Assembly (NCBI GenBank): GCA_020024055.1
Contig: JAHHUI010000004.1
Location: 1 to 35,656 of the forward strand
Source: Spirochaetaceae bacterium
GTDB lineage: Bacteria > Spirochaetota > Spirochaetia > WRBN01
Length of the DNA: 35,656 nucleotides
Direction: 5' to 3'
Shown piece by piece: positions 24,742 to 33,966 of the stretch. Positions within the stretch are counted from its first letter, which is position 1, and each line of letters begins with the position of its first letter. The position numbers were made by a program, and so were the translations under genes. The notes under the pieces are model-generated. The model was given only the letters and a program-made list of their open reading frames with translations, was not told the origin of the DNA and searched no databases.

Positions 24742-24769
24742 TTGCCGAGCAGAAAATTCCACTCGGCAA
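24742..24769 (-). terminator. Hairpin between uxuB and the NeuB-like gene
   Basis: TTGCCGAG (24742-24749) and CTCGGCAA (24762-24769) form a perfect 8-bp stem with a 12-base loop. On the minus strand it is followed by TATCTTTTC, an imperfect T tract, so it may be a partial terminator ending the dctPQM-uxuB unit. Confidence 0.5.
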
Positions 24770-24786
24770 CTTTTTGAGTGATAAAA

Positions 24787-25620
24787 TTAAACACCCGAAT
24801 AGGCGCTGAAACCGCCATCGATGGGCACGGTGATTCCCGTGACAAAGTCAGAGAGTTCGCTGTCACACAGCCACACCAATGTGCCATAAAGGTCCTCAGT
24901 CACGCCGAATCTGCCCTGGGGCGTGTGGGAAAGGATCTTATGTGAACGGGGGGTTAATTCACCGCTGTCTGTGCGCAGCAGTTTGGCATTCTGTGCGGTT
25001 TCAAAAAACCCAGGTGCCATGGCGTTCACGCGGATGCCCGCCGGGGCCAGATGCACAGCCAGCCATTGTGTGAAATTGCTCACCGCTGCCTTGGCCGCAC
25101 TATAGGCGGGAATTTTTGTCAACGGGCGCAAAGCATTCATGGATGAAATATTGAGAATGCTGCATCCTTTTTTATTCAGCATGCCGCGCGAAAATACCTG
25201 GCACGGAATAAATGTTCCTGTGAAATTCAGGCGGAAAACAAAATCGATATTATTGGGGTCAATATTGAAAAATGTGATTAATTCAGAATCATTCTCATCG
25301 CCTTTTTCATAGGTTTCCTTGGTGGTGTTTCCTTTGGGATGATTGCCGCCGGCTCCGTTAATCAGAATATGATAGCCACCGAAATCTTTCACAATTTGCT
25401 GTTCAACATCTTTCACTGCTGCCACGTCTAAAATATCACAGCCGTAAGCCTTGGCCTCACCGCCGGCCTTGGTAATTTCATTGACAAAAGTATCACAGTT
25501 TTCTTTTTTCAAATCTAATAAAGCTACTTTTGCGCCCAAAGAAGCCAGATGCTTTGCAAAGCCGCCGCATAATACACCGCCGGCACCCGTCAGAATAACT
25601 ACTTGATCTTTTAGAGACAT
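24787..25620 (-). CDS. uxuB: SDR-type D-mannonate oxidoreductase (fructuronate reductase)
   Basis: Converts D-fructuronate to D-mannonate with NADH, between UxaC and UxuA. The 277-residue protein is a short-chain dehydrogenase: cofactor turn TGAGGVLCGGFA (near 12), INGAGGNHPKGNTTKETY (NAG motif region, near 88), catalytic ISSMNA and YSAAK (Tyr-x-x-x-Lys, near 168), RVNAMAPGFF, and a C-terminal IDGGFSAYSG. The long TTKETYEKGDEND insert after the NAG motif is typical of the SDR mannonate oxidoreductases rather than generic SDRs. The genes around it, for TRAP transport and UxuA/UxaC, support this. It follows dctM by 23 bases with AAGGAGG before the ATG, in one operon. Confidence 0.85.
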   Translation of the reverse strand: MSLKDQVVILTGAGGVLCGGFAKHLASLGAKVALLDLKKENCDTFVNEITKAGGEAKAYGCDILDVAAVKDVEQQIVKDFGGYHILINGAGGNHPKGNTTKETYEKGDENDSELITFFNIDPNNIDFVFRLNFTGTFIPCQVFSRGMLNKKGCSILNISSMNALRPLTKIPAYSAAKAAVSNFTQWLAVHLAPAGIRVNAMAPGFFETAQNAKLLRTDSGELTPRSHKILSHTPQGRFGVTEDLYGTLVWLCDSELSDFVTGITVPIDGGFSAYSGV

Positions 25621-25643
25621 AATCTCCTCCTTACAAAATAGAC

Positions 25644-26945
25644 CTAAACCAGTTTCAGCAGTTTAGGCAGCAGTAGTGAAATACCCGGGATATAAGTGAC
25701 CAACAGCAAGGCGATAAAAATCGCAATGAAGAATGGCACCAGTTGTTTCACCACGGGTTCCAATTTAAGCTTCGCCACACCCACGCCCACGAAGAGCACG
25801 CTGCCCACAGGAGGCGTGATGTTGCCAAGACACATGTTAAATACCATCATAACACCAAAATGCAAGGGATCCATCCCAATTTGTGTGGCCACCGGCAGCA
25901 GGATCGGGGTGAAAATCAGCAAAGCCGCCGTGATATCCATAAATGTGCCCACAGCCACCAGAATCAGGTTCATTAACAGAATAAGCACAATTTTGTTGCT
26001 TGATACACTGAGCATTGCCTGGGTGATTGCCTGGGGAATCCCTGTCAGACTGAGTACCCAAGACATCACCGATGATGAGGCAATCAAAAAGAGAACAATA
26101 CCGGATGTAAGTCCCGATGACACCAGACAACTCCACAGGTCTTTGAGGCTGAGTGTGCGATAAAGGAAAGAAAGCGCCAGGGAATATGCCACCGCAATCG
26201 CCGCACCTTCAGTGGCAGTGAAAATCCCGGCAACAATGCCCCCAATCACAATGACAATCAGCATCAGGCTGGGAATCGCATTCCAAAATGCCATCAGTTT
26301 TTCTTTTGTGGTGAATGTGGTTTTGCTGAAATATTTATGCTTGATAGAGTACATCAAGGCCACTATCATACAGGAGACGCCCATCAAAATGCCCGGCAAA
26401 TAGCCCGCCATGAACAAAGCCGCCACCGAGACACCGCCGCTGACCAGAGAATAGACGATGAAAACACTCGAAGGAGGAATCAGCAGACCAGTGGGCGCCG
26501 AGGCAATATTCACCGCTGCCGAAAATGCTTTGTCATAGCCTTCTTTTTCCTGCAAAGGTGCCATCGTGCTGCCCACGGCCGCCGCCGCGGCAACAGAAGA
26601 GCCGGAAATGGAACCAAAGAGCATATTGGCAATAATATTGGCATGGGCCAAAGACCCAGGTGCGCGCCCCGCCATCACCATGGCCAAGTTCACCAGGCGC
26701 AGGGCTATGCCCCCGCGATTCATAATATTTCCCGCCAAAACAAAAAACGGTATCGCCAGCAGGGCAAAATTGTCTAGTCCATTGAACATGCGCTGGGCGG
26801 CATATTGCAGAGAAGAATCGAAGGGAATCGTCGAAAGAACAGTGAGAATAGACGAGAGAATAATGCCCACGGAAATAGGCACACCAAAAGAAATTAAAAA
26901 GATAAAAACAACTAATAAAAATAATCCGCTCAGAAGTGGGCTCAT
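25644..26945 (-). CDS. dctM: TRAP transporter large permease (DctM)
   Basis: The large TRAP subunit forms the Na+-driven transport path for organic acids. It has 433 residues and about 12 membrane helices, with typical sequences FVLAGNIMNRGGIALRLVNL, GSISGSSVAAAAAVGS, IPPSSVFIVYSLVSGGVSV, and near the end LGNITPPVGSVLFVGVGVA. I chose ATG 26945, which overlaps the dctQ stop as ATGA and has GGAG upstream; the frame is open further to 27014, but that part is within dctQ. The context with uronate genes makes a hexuronate such as glucuronate the likely substrate. Confidence 0.92.
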   Translation of the reverse strand: MSPLLSGLFLLVVFIFLISFGVPISVGIILSSILTVLSTIPFDSSLQYAAQRMFNGLDNFALLAIPFFVLAGNIMNRGGIALRLVNLAMVMAGRAPGSLAHANIIANMLFGSISGSSVAAAAAVGSTMAPLQEKEGYDKAFSAAVNIASAPTGLLIPPSSVFIVYSLVSGGVSVAALFMAGYLPGILMGVSCMIVALMYSIKHKYFSKTTFTTKEKLMAFWNAIPSLMLIVIVIGGIVAGIFTATEGAAIAVAYSLALSFLYRTLSLKDLWSCLVSSGLTSGIVLFLIASSSVMSWVLSLTGIPQAITQAMLSVSSNKIVLILLMNLILVAVGTFMDITAALLIFTPILLPVATQIGMDPLHFGVMMVFNMCLGNITPPVGSVLFVGVGVAKLKLEPVVKQLVPFFIAIFIALLLVTYIPGISLLLPKLLKLV

Positions 26946-27427
26946 TTTTTCACTCCTTCTTTCAACAGGCGCGCAAAGATAACTGACTGGAAAAACATAG
27001 CCACCAGGCCGCAAATAGGCACAATGCTGTAGATTAACCCTTTTTTCATTTGCAATACAGGTGTCAGCTGATTCATATTATTGCGCACCAGGGCCCAGCC
27101 GCCAATGACCATGACAGTCAACATCACGAATAGAACAGTCACATTCACACAAATCTTCATGATGAATACAGTAAGAGGGGATTTTGTTTCAAAAATCTCG
27201 TGTAAAAGTGTGAGGGACAGCTGTTCTCCCCTGGCAAAGGCCAATGTGGTGCCGATGAAGGCCAGCCATACCAGGCTGAATCTGGCCAGTTCTTCTTCTG
27301 CCATGGTGGGCAGCTTAAAAAAATAACGCGCCATGACCTGCCATATACACAGCAAAGTAAGGGCGCCTGCAAAAAATGCCAATAGCACTTCCAGCACTTT
27401 TTGTGTGCCGGCAATGATTTTTTCCAT
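26942..27427 (-). CDS. dctQ: TRAP transporter small permease (DctQ)
   Basis: The small TRAP subunit pairs with DctM. Its 161 residues have four predicted membrane helices (about 10-32, 45-65, 85-108, 125-150) and the family pattern IWQVMARYFFKLPTMAEEE then LARFSLVWLAFIGTTLAFARGEQ. It lies 59 bases downstream of dctP and is joined to dctM by a 4-base overlap, so expression is stoichiometric. It is intact, with normal length. Confidence 0.9.
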   Translation of the reverse strand: MEKIIAGTQKVLEVLLAFFAGALTLLCIWQVMARYFFKLPTMAEEELARFSLVWLAFIGTTLAFARGEQLSLTLLHEIFETKSPLTVFIMKICVNVTVLFVMLTVMVIGGWALVRNNMNQLTPVLQMKKGLIYSIVPICGLVAMFFQSVIFARLLKEGVKK

Positions 27428-27486
27428 AGGGATCTCCCATTGATAGGGTATTTCGGCAAGGCGCTGAAATACCCTATTTAAAACAT

Positions 27487-28479
27487 TTATTTCACTTCAC
27501 GAATCGCAGTGATGATTTCCGCCTTGGCCGGGTCTTTCATCTGCTCTTCAATGATAGATGCAGTTGCAGTCTGGAAAGGAGTCTTGTCAGGATAGTTGAA
27601 AGTCACACCCTGCTGCTCAGCTTCCACCATGGCCTCTTCTGTTCTCTGGGCCCACAGTTCAATTCCTGTTTGTGTAGAACGTTCGGCGGCCGCCAGAATG
27701 ATGGCTCTGTCTTCTTCGCTCAGGGAATCCCAGCTGGTGGTGTTCACAATTAATACATCGGGTGTCATGCTGTGCTCGTCAAAAGAGTACTGCTTGGCCA
27801 CTTCGGAATGCTTCATCTCCACCAAAGACACCACATTGTTTTCGGCGCCGTCCACGGTGCCCGTCTGAATAGCAGTATACACTTCACCAAAGGGCATGGC
27901 TGTGGCTGCCCCGCCCATCAGTTCAATCATTCTGACAAAAATAGGGCTGGGAATCACGCGGATTTTCAGCCCTTTCAGGTCATTGGGATGCATAATAGCT
28001 TTGTTTTTGGTGTAAAAACTACGAGAACCGGAGTCAAAATAAGTCAGTGCCACAAAACCCTGGGGGCGGGAAGAGTCGTAAATTTTCTTCACGGCGTCAG
28101 TGTTCATGGCCTTGAAAAACTGTTCGCGACTGTCAAACAGATAGGGAATACTGAAAATACCATATAAAGGGGAAAAAACTTCGACAAAGCTGGTAGATAC
28201 CTTCATCATCTGAATCACATCACCCTGCAGCTGCTCAATCATCGAGGCATCGTCGCCCAAAACGGCATTGGGGAAAATGGTGATTTTCACGCGGCCTTCT
28301 GTGCCCTTTTCCACATCGGCTGCAAACTGCATCAATGCCTTGTGCACCGGATGAGTCTCGGTGAAGTTATGACCTAATTTCCAGTTTAAAGATTTTGAGC
28401 CGCCGCCATTGCCGCAGGATATAAACAAAGCAATAAATAAAATTGCCACTGCTTTCACAAACAGATTTCTTTTAAACAT
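27487..28479 (-). CDS. dctP: TRAP substrate-binding lipoprotein (DctP)
   Basis: The periplasmic receptor that captures the substrate for DctQM. From ATG 28479 (AAGGAG upstream) the protein has 330 residues with signal peptide MFKRNLFVKAVAILFIALFI and lipobox ISC (Cys 22). So it is membrane-anchored, as often in spirochaetes. DctP hallmarks are HPVHKALMQFAADVEKGTEG, KITIFPNAVLG, GLKIRVIPSPIF (with the carboxylate-binding Arg), AMPFGEVYTAIQTGTVDGAE and WDSLSEEDRAIILAA. The frame is open further upstream to 28599, but without a signal peptide or ribosome site. It is divergent from uxuA; both start regions share one regulatory spacer. Confidence 0.92.
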   Translation of the reverse strand: MFKRNLFVKAVAILFIALFISCGNGGGSKSLNWKLGHNFTETHPVHKALMQFAADVEKGTEGRVKITIFPNAVLGDDASMIEQLQGDVIQMMKVSTSFVEVFSPLYGIFSIPYLFDSREQFFKAMNTDAVKKIYDSSRPQGFVALTYFDSGSRSFYTKNKAIMHPNDLKGLKIRVIPSPIFVRMIELMGGAATAMPFGEVYTAIQTGTVDGAENNVVSLVEMKHSEVAKQYSFDEHSMTPDVLIVNTTSWDSLSEEDRAIILAAAERSTQTGIELWAQRTEEAMVEAEQQGVTFNYPDKTPFQTATASIIEEQMKDPAKAEIITAIREVK

Positions 28480-28592
28480 TTTTTTCTCCTTATTCTTATG
28501 TTTAGCTTTCTGTTTGGTGTATTTTTGCGCCGATATCACCACGCTGTTTACCAAACATTTGATAATAATTCTTCGGCTACAGTGGAATTTTC

Positions 28593-28621
28593 TTGACAAA
28601 TTTAGTCGTTGAGACTATGCT
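28593..28621 (+). promoter_or_regulatory. uxuA promoter with possible operator
   Basis: TTGACA (28593-28598) and TATGCT (28616-28621) are 17 bases apart. A perfect inverted repeat TAGTC-GTTGA-GACTA (28603-28617) fills the spacer and touches the -10, a good position for a repressor. No regulator gene is nearby. Confidence 0.6.
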
Positions 28622-28647
28622 GTGCCCATTATCCCTCTGCGCTGGTT

Positions 28648-28676
28648 ACACTACTACGCATGGGGTATTTTGTCAA
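28648..28676 (-). promoter_or_regulatory. Possible dctP promoter (divergent)
   Basis: On the minus strand TTGACA (28676-28671) is followed after 17 bases by TAGTGT (28653-28648), a weak -10 matching three of six bases. It would lie back to back with the uxuA promoter and give a leader of about 160 bases. Confidence 0.4.
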
Positions 28677-28715
28677 TTATTGAACTGACTTTTGAATGTA
28701 AAGAGGTGCCGCAGT

Positions 28716-29783
28716 ATGCAGATGGGTTTTAGATGGTACGGAACGGGAAATGATTCAGTCACTCTTCCGTATATCAAGCAGATTCCCGGGGTTACTTCCA
28801 TTGTTTGGTCTTTGCATGATATGGCAGCCGGCCCTGTCTGGCCCATCGAGCGCATTGCCAGGGTTCAGGAAGAATTCAAGCCCTTTGGTTTTAATATGGA
28901 CGTTGTGGAAAGTGTCAATGTGCACGAAGACATCAAGCTGGGCCTTCCCGCACGAGACCAATACATTGAAAATTATATTCAAACAATTAAAAATTTATCC
29001 GAATTCGGCGTGAAGGTGATTTGCTACAATTTCATGCCGATTTTCGACTGGACCAGAACCGATTTATTCCATCCCATGCCTGATGGTTCAACAGCTTTAT
29101 TTTTTGAAGCAGCCAAGGTAAATAATGTGAGCCCCGAAGACCTGGCCAAGACTGTGCTGGATGGTTCGGGTAAATATACCATGCCTGGCTGGGAACCCGA
29201 GCGCCTGGCCCATATTAAGGAAGCCTTCAAAGCGTATGAAGGTTTCACCGAAGAGCGCCTGCTGAATAACTTTAAATATTTCATGGAAGCGATTGCCCCC
29301 GCGGCAGAAAAAGAAGGCATTCGCATGGCGATTCACCCCGATGATCCGCCATGGAGCATTTTTGGCATTCCGCGCATTGTGAATAATGCGGAAAATATCC
29401 GCCGCCTGTTGGCCGCCGTGCCCTCAAAAGCCAATGGCCTGACATTCTGCACAGGCTCGCTTGGGGCAAATCCCAAGAATGATATTGTTTCCATGGTGAA
29501 TGAATTTATTGACAGAATTTATTTCATTCATGTTCGCAATGTGAAGGTTTTCCCCAATGGCGACTTCATCGAATGCTCGCATCGCGCGCAGGATGGCAAT
29601 GTGCCCATTGACCTGGTGATGAAAACGCTCAGCGACCACGATTTCAAGGGCTGTATCCGCCCCGACCATGGCCGCCATATTTGGGATGAAAAATGCCGCC
29701 CTGGCTATGGCCTGTATGACAGAGCTTTGGGTATTATGTATCTTTTGGGCGTGTGGGATATTCTGCAGCGCGCAAAGAAGTAA
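28716..29783 (+). CDS. uxuA: Mannonate dehydratase
   Basis: UxuA dehydrates D-mannonate to 2-keto-3-deoxygluconate. The 355-residue TIM-barrel protein is a typical UxuA: MQMGFRWYGTGNDSVTLPYI, VWSLHDMAAGPVWP, KVICYNFMPIFDWTRTDL, MAIHPDDPPWSIFGIPRIV (metal ligands), LTFCTGSLGANPKND, HVRNVKVFPNGDFIEC and CIRPDHGRHIWDEK. I placed the start at ATG 28716 (AGAGGTG upstream); a TTG at 28692 would extend it by eight residues without support. It is followed 34 bases later by uxaC, and divergent from dctP. Confidence 0.95.
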   Translation: MQMGFRWYGTGNDSVTLPYIKQIPGVTSIVWSLHDMAAGPVWPIERIARVQEEFKPFGFNMDVVESVNVHEDIKLGLPARDQYIENYIQTIKNLSEFGVKVICYNFMPIFDWTRTDLFHPMPDGSTALFFEAAKVNNVSPEDLAKTVLDGSGKYTMPGWEPERLAHIKEAFKAYEGFTEERLLNNFKYFMEAIAPAAEKEGIRMAIHPDDPPWSIFGIPRIVNNAENIRRLLAAVPSKANGLTFCTGSLGANPKNDIVSMVNEFIDRIYFIHVRNVKVFPNGDFIECSHRAQDGNVPIDLVMKTLSDHDFKGCIRPDHGRHIWDEKCRPGYGLYDRALGIMYLLGVWDILQRAKK

Positions 29784-29817
29784 AAATTAAGATAAATTCA
29801 TAAAAGGTGGTGGTGAA

Positions 29818-31221
29818 ATGAAGAAATTTCTGGGTCCGGATTTTTTGCTGAAAACAGATGCGGCGAAAGAGCTGTATGCAAAGCATGCACAGAAAATGCC
29901 AATTTTCGATTATCACTGCCACCTGAGCCCCCGAGAAATTGCGGAGAATAAGCAATATGAGCATCTGACTGAATTATGGCTGGGCGGCGACCATTATAAA
30001 TGGCGCCTGATGCGCGCTTCGGGCATCAGCGAAGACCTTATCACCGGCAATGGCGATCCTTATCAGAAATTCCTGGCCTGGTGCAAATGTATTGAAACGG
30101 CCTTTGGCAATCCGCTGTATCACTGGAGCCATATGGAAATGCGGCGCTATTTTGATATTGATTTGCCGCTGAACGAGAAAAATGCGCCCAAGATTTGGGA
30201 AAAAGCGAATAAAGAGCTGAAAAAAGACAAGCTTTTTGCGCGCAGCCTGGTGGCCGGCAGCAATGTGAAGGCCCTGTGCACCACTGACGATCCGGTGGAT
30301 TCTCTGGAATATCATCAGACCATTGCCCGTCTGGACAATTTTAATGTGAAAGTGTTGCCCACATTCCGCCCAGACAAGGCACTGAAAGCCGATCAGGCCA
30401 CTTTCAAGCCCTGGATCGAGCAGTTCTCTGCCGCCGTGGGCATGCAGATTAAGTCTTTGCAGGATTTGCTTTCTGCCCTGGAAAAACGACTGGATTTCTT
30501 TGCCAAGGCCGGCTGTTGCTTCAGTGATCATGGTCTGGAGCCTTTTGTCTATGGCAATCCTGACGAAAAGGCCGCCGAGGCTGCCCTTCAAAAGGCCCTG
30601 AAAGCCGAGGCAATTCCCCAGGCAGATTTGGTGTCTTATCGCAGTGTCCTGATGCTGTTTTTGGGCCGTCAATATGCCCGCCGAGGCTGGACAATGCAGC
30701 TGCATATTGGGGCTTTGCGCGGCAACAATGAAAGGCTGTTCAAGCAGCTGGGCCCTGATATTGGCTGTGACTCGATTGACAACACTTGCTTTGCATCGCA
30801 GCTGTCGGCATTTATGAATGCGCTGGATGTGGATGATTTGCTGCCGCGCACGATTCTCTACAGCCTGAACCCCAATGATAACCTGATTTTGGCGGCTTTG
30901 GGCGGCTGTTTTGCCCGCGATATTCCCGGCAAGATTCAGCACGGCAGCGCCTGGTGGTTCAATGACCATTACAAGGGCATGGTGGCCCAGATGACTGATT
31001 TAGCCTCTGTGGGCTTGCTTTCGCGTTTTGTGGGCATGCTCACCGATTCACGCAGCTTTATCTCATATACGCGCCATGACTATTTCCGCCGTATTCTCTG
31101 TGATATTATGGGCGGCTGGATGGAAGAAGGCGAGATAATTGCCGACATGGCCCTGGCGGGAAAAACCGTGGAAGATATTTGTTTTAATAATATTTGGCAG
31201 CTGGCCTTCAGCAGAAATTAA
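29818..31221 (+). CDS. uxaC: Glucuronate isomerase (uronate isomerase)
   Basis: UxaC converts D-glucuronate to D-fructuronate (and galacturonate to tagaturonate). At 467 residues it is of normal length. The amidohydrolase-like metal motif FDYHCHLSP (His 33, His 35) is followed by family blocks LTELWLGGDHYKWRLMRASG, ALCTTDDPVDSLEYH, LPTFRPDKAL, MQLHIGALRGNNERLF, CFARDIPGKIQHGSAWWFND and GMLTDSRSFISYTRHDYFRR, the last being a typical uronate isomerase stretch. GGTGGTG precedes the ATG. It is in an operon with uxuA, and possibly with the glycosyltransferase 15 bases downstream. Confidence 0.95.
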   Translation: MKKFLGPDFLLKTDAAKELYAKHAQKMPIFDYHCHLSPREIAENKQYEHLTELWLGGDHYKWRLMRASGISEDLITGNGDPYQKFLAWCKCIETAFGNPLYHWSHMEMRRYFDIDLPLNEKNAPKIWEKANKELKKDKLFARSLVAGSNVKALCTTDDPVDSLEYHQTIARLDNFNVKVLPTFRPDKALKADQATFKPWIEQFSAAVGMQIKSLQDLLSALEKRLDFFAKAGCCFSDHGLEPFVYGNPDEKAAEAALQKALKAEAIPQADLVSYRSVLMLFLGRQYARRGWTMQLHIGALRGNNERLFKQLGPDIGCDSIDNTCFASQLSAFMNALDVDDLLPRTILYSLNPNDNLILAALGGCFARDIPGKIQHGSAWWFNDHYKGMVAQMTDLASVGLLSRFVGMLTDSRSFISYTRHDYFRRILCDIMGGWMEEGEIIADMALAGKTVEDICFNNIWQLAFSRN

Positions 31222-31236
31222 TAAAAGAGTTTTCAC

Positions 31237-32358
31237 ATGCGTACGATGTCTAATATGCGCGTGGCCATTGTGCATTATTGGCTGGTGAATATGCGCGGCG
31301 GGGAAAAAGTATTAGAAGCCTTGTGCGAGATGTTTCCCCAGGCGGATATTTACACCCATGTCTATGATGGATCGCGTATTTCCGAGGCCATTAAAAAACA
31401 CCGTATTTTTCTCACTAAGATTTCTCGTCTGCCCTTTGCTAAAAAGCTGTACAAGATTTATCTCACCTTTATGCCTGCGGCTTTGCAGCAGCTGGACCTG
31501 GGCAGCTATGATTTGGTGATTTCCAGTGAGTCTGGTCCAGCCAAGGGCATTATTCTGCCCAGCTATATTCCGCATATATGCTATTGCCACACGCCCATGC
31601 GCTATTTATGGGATCAATATCACGAATATCTGACCCAGACAAAGGGATTTGCGCGTTGGTATTTCGAGCGAAAGTCAATGTCTCTGCGTCAATGGGATGT
31701 TTCCACAGCCAATTCTGTGGATGTATTTGTGGCCAATTCACACAATGTCGCCCGCCGCATCAAGCGTATTTATCGCCGAGACAGTGAAGTAATCTATCCC
31801 CCTGTGGATGTAGAGCGTTTTGAGGTGAATCGTAAAAAGGAAGATTATTATCTCTTCTTGGGGCATTTGGTGGGCTATAAACGTGCAGATTTGGCCATTG
31901 AGGCCTGTATACGCATGGGGCGCAGGCTCATTGTCGCCGGCGGGGGCGGCAAGGCACATCAGTTTAAAGATTTGCCTGATTCTATCATTCTGCGCGGCAA
32001 TGTCTGTGAAGAAGAAAAGATTGAATTATTACGCAATGCACGTGCTTTGCTCTTCCCAGGGGAAGAGGATTTTGGCATTGTTCCCGTGGAAGCCATGGCC
32101 AGTGGCACCCCGGTGATTGCCTATTCGCGCGGAGGAGCGCTGGAGACAATTAAGGATACGCTGAACGGTGTATTTTTTCATCAGCAGACCACTGAGTCTC
32201 TCATGCATGCAATGCAGAAATTTGAAGAGAGAGAGCATCTGTTTGATGGCCGCCTGATGCGTATGGAAGCCATGAAATTTGACAAGAATGTGTTTATTCG
32301 CAAGATGGGAACATTAATCCGCCAGGCCATCAACAGCGTGGCGGCTAATTCTAAATAA
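31237..32358 (+). CDS. Glycosyltransferase family 4 (GT-B)
   Basis: A 373-residue retaining glycosyltransferase that would move a sugar from a nucleotide donor to a surface glycan or lipid. The N-terminal acceptor half has VAIVHYWLVNMRGGEKVLEA, then CYCHTPMRYLWDQYHEYL. The C-terminal donor half has VIYPPVDVERF, YYLFLGHLVGYKRADLAIEA, the LLRNARALLFPGEEDFGIVP region (E-x7-E type motif) and PVEAMASGTPVIAY. The WbaZ-like mannosyltransferase subgroup is a fair guess. Three ATG codons (31237, 31246, 31255) are possible; the ribosome site is weak for all. It lies 15 bases after uxaC and ends 5 bases from the convergent nucleotidase. A link with the NeuB-like gene for surface glycan synthesis is only a possibility. 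Confidence 0.88.
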   Translation: MRTMSNMRVAIVHYWLVNMRGGEKVLEALCEMFPQADIYTHVYDGSRISEAIKKHRIFLTKISRLPFAKKLYKIYLTFMPAALQQLDLGSYDLVISSESGPAKGIILPSYIPHICYCHTPMRYLWDQYHEYLTQTKGFARWYFERKSMSLRQWDVSTANSVDVFVANSHNVARRIKRIYRRDSEVIYPPVDVERFEVNRKKEDYYLFLGHLVGYKRADLAIEACIRMGRRLIVAGGGGKAHQFKDLPDSIILRGNVCEEEKIELLRNARALLFPGEEDFGIVPVEAMASGTPVIAYSRGGALETIKDTLNGVFFHQQTTESLMHAMQKFEEREHLFDGRLMRMEAMKFDKNVFIRKMGTLIRQAINSVAANSK

Positions 32359-32363
32359 AAGCT

Positions 32364-33875
32364 CTATTTGTCTATAATTCTGGTGGACATCGGCCATTCA
32401 TTTGCTTCCACGCGTTTAATCAGCATGCGGGTGAACATGTCTTTTTGCAGGCCATGCTGCGCCACGGGGCGTTTTTTGAACTGCTGATAGCCATCGCCCC
32501 CGCCAACAAGATAAGTTGATGTCGCAATGCGGTATATTTGTTGCGGGTCAAGAATCTTTTCTTTAATCATCACGCTCTGCACGCGTTTTCCCGGCGGGTT
32601 TTGATAGTCGACAGACACCAGCATGCCCGCCACCTGGGGAAATTTGCCCACGAGATTTGGATAGGAATCCAGCCCATATTCCAAGGCCTGCAGCAACTCT
32701 TCACCAGTCATTTCCACGCTGACGATAGAATCACCGAAAGGCATGACATTGTAAATATCTTCTTCCATCACCACCCCGTCGGCCAGGCTCTGCCTGATGC
32801 CTCCGCTGGAGATTAAGACAGCATCAGCGCCTGTTTCTTCCAAAATGGCATCGGTGATCACCGTGGTGAGATTGGTCTGTCCTGCGCGGATCGAAGTGCG
32901 CTTTCCGTTCAGCGGCATAGGCAATGTGGTCACCACGCTGCCGCGTTTTTGCGCCAATTCCTGGGCATATTCTTCTTTTTGTTCGGCAATCATGTCTAGA
33001 ATTTCCTGCTTTGCCGGGGCTTTGTTCACCTGGGTACTCTTAATCAGAGAGGCTTTTTTGTCAATAATTTTGTGACGATACATAGTGAGTTTAATTTCAC
33101 CCAAAAATTCGCCATATTCGCCTGCATTGGCAATTAGTGTATTTCCCACCATCATGCCCTGGGGCAAGGGTGTATGATCATGGCCATCGATAATAATATC
33201 AATGCCACTTACATTTTCCGCCAGGCGCGCAGAGGAATTTTCGCTGGCCATGCCCATATGCGCCAAAACCACTACCACATCGAATTCTTTCTTTAATTCA
33301 GGCACCAGTTCCTGTAAAATAGGCGTGGGGTCAGGAAAGCTGTAGCCTGCAATATTTTCCGATTTTGCCAATGCATGCATATCAGGGGTAATCACGCCAA
33401 GAATAGCAATAGTGATGCCGCTGATTTCTTCAATAACATACATAGGCAACATAGGCATTTCATCATTTGTTTGAATAAAATTCACTGCCACAATAGGAAA
33501 AGATGTCTCTTGCACAAGAGAAAGGAAATTCTGCACGCCCCAGTCAAATTCATGATTGCCGGGTACCATAGCATTATACCCCATCATATTCATCACCATC
33601 AGGCTGTTTCTACCCTTGCTCACATCGCTGAGGGAAAGACCCTGAATAGAATCTCCAGAGTCTAAAAATAACGTATTAGGATGTTTGCGGCGATAATTTT
33701 CAACATAGCCGGCTAGCTTTGCATAGCTAATATTTTGATCGGCCAGGCCACGCACATGATTGTCTGATGTATGAAAAATTGTGATGGTTTTTTGCTGTGC
33801 CTTGCATGTGGCATAGCCGATGATGCAGATAAATAAAGCCAAAAATATGAATAAAATAGGGAGATTTTTTTTCAT
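32364..33875 (-). CDS. Exported 5'-nucleotidase / UshA-like phosphoesterase
   Basis: Periplasmic enzymes of this family remove phosphate from nucleotides or split UDP-sugars, for nucleoside and phosphate scavenging. The 503-residue protein has an N-terminal signal (MKKNLPILFIFLALFICIIG, with a possible lipobox YATC), then a calcineurin-like metallophosphatase domain: FHTSDNHVRG, LDSGDSIQG, VPGNHEFDWG, VVLAHMG and DGHDHTPLP, all five metal motifs. The C-terminal substrate domain (about 320-470) has TNLTTVITDAILEETGADA, SSGGIRQ, MPFGDSIVSVEMTGEELLQ and VGGGDGYQQF. It stands alone between a convergent glycosyltransferase and the lipoprotein cluster. Exact substrate unknown. Confidence 0.9.
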   Translation of the reverse strand: MKKNLPILFIFLALFICIIGYATCKAQQKTITIFHTSDNHVRGLADQNISYAKLAGYVENYRRKHPNTLFLDSGDSIQGLSLSDVSKGRNSLMVMNMMGYNAMVPGNHEFDWGVQNFLSLVQETSFPIVAVNFIQTNDEMPMLPMYVIEEISGITIAILGVITPDMHALAKSENIAGYSFPDPTPILQELVPELKKEFDVVVVLAHMGMASENSSARLAENVSGIDIIIDGHDHTPLPQGMMVGNTLIANAGEYGEFLGEIKLTMYRHKIIDKKASLIKSTQVNKAPAKQEILDMIAEQKEEYAQELAQKRGSVVTTLPMPLNGKRTSIRAGQTNLTTVITDAILEETGADAVLISSGGIRQSLADGVVMEEDIYNVMPFGDSIVSVEMTGEELLQALEYGLDSYPNLVGKFPQVAGMLVSVDYQNPPGKRVQSVMIKEKILDPQQIYRIATSTYLVGGGDGYQQFKKRPVAQHGLQKDMFTRMLIKRVEANEWPMSTRIIDK

Positions 33876-33966
33876 GCATAGTTCCTTTTCATATCAAAAC
33901 CGTAACATGTGTGCCTGAACATTGTCAATGAAGAAAAGCTTTCTTCCCTGCTCTTGGCCATGTAAT

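Noticed and set aside
24946..24951. G6 tract inside uxuB
   Set aside because: It lies within a conserved, intact coding region; there is no promoter or start context.
29974..30969. 331-residue open frame on the minus strand
   Set aside because: It is fully antisense to the well-conserved uxaC gene; its length follows from the codon bias of uxaC, and its composition is not protein-like.
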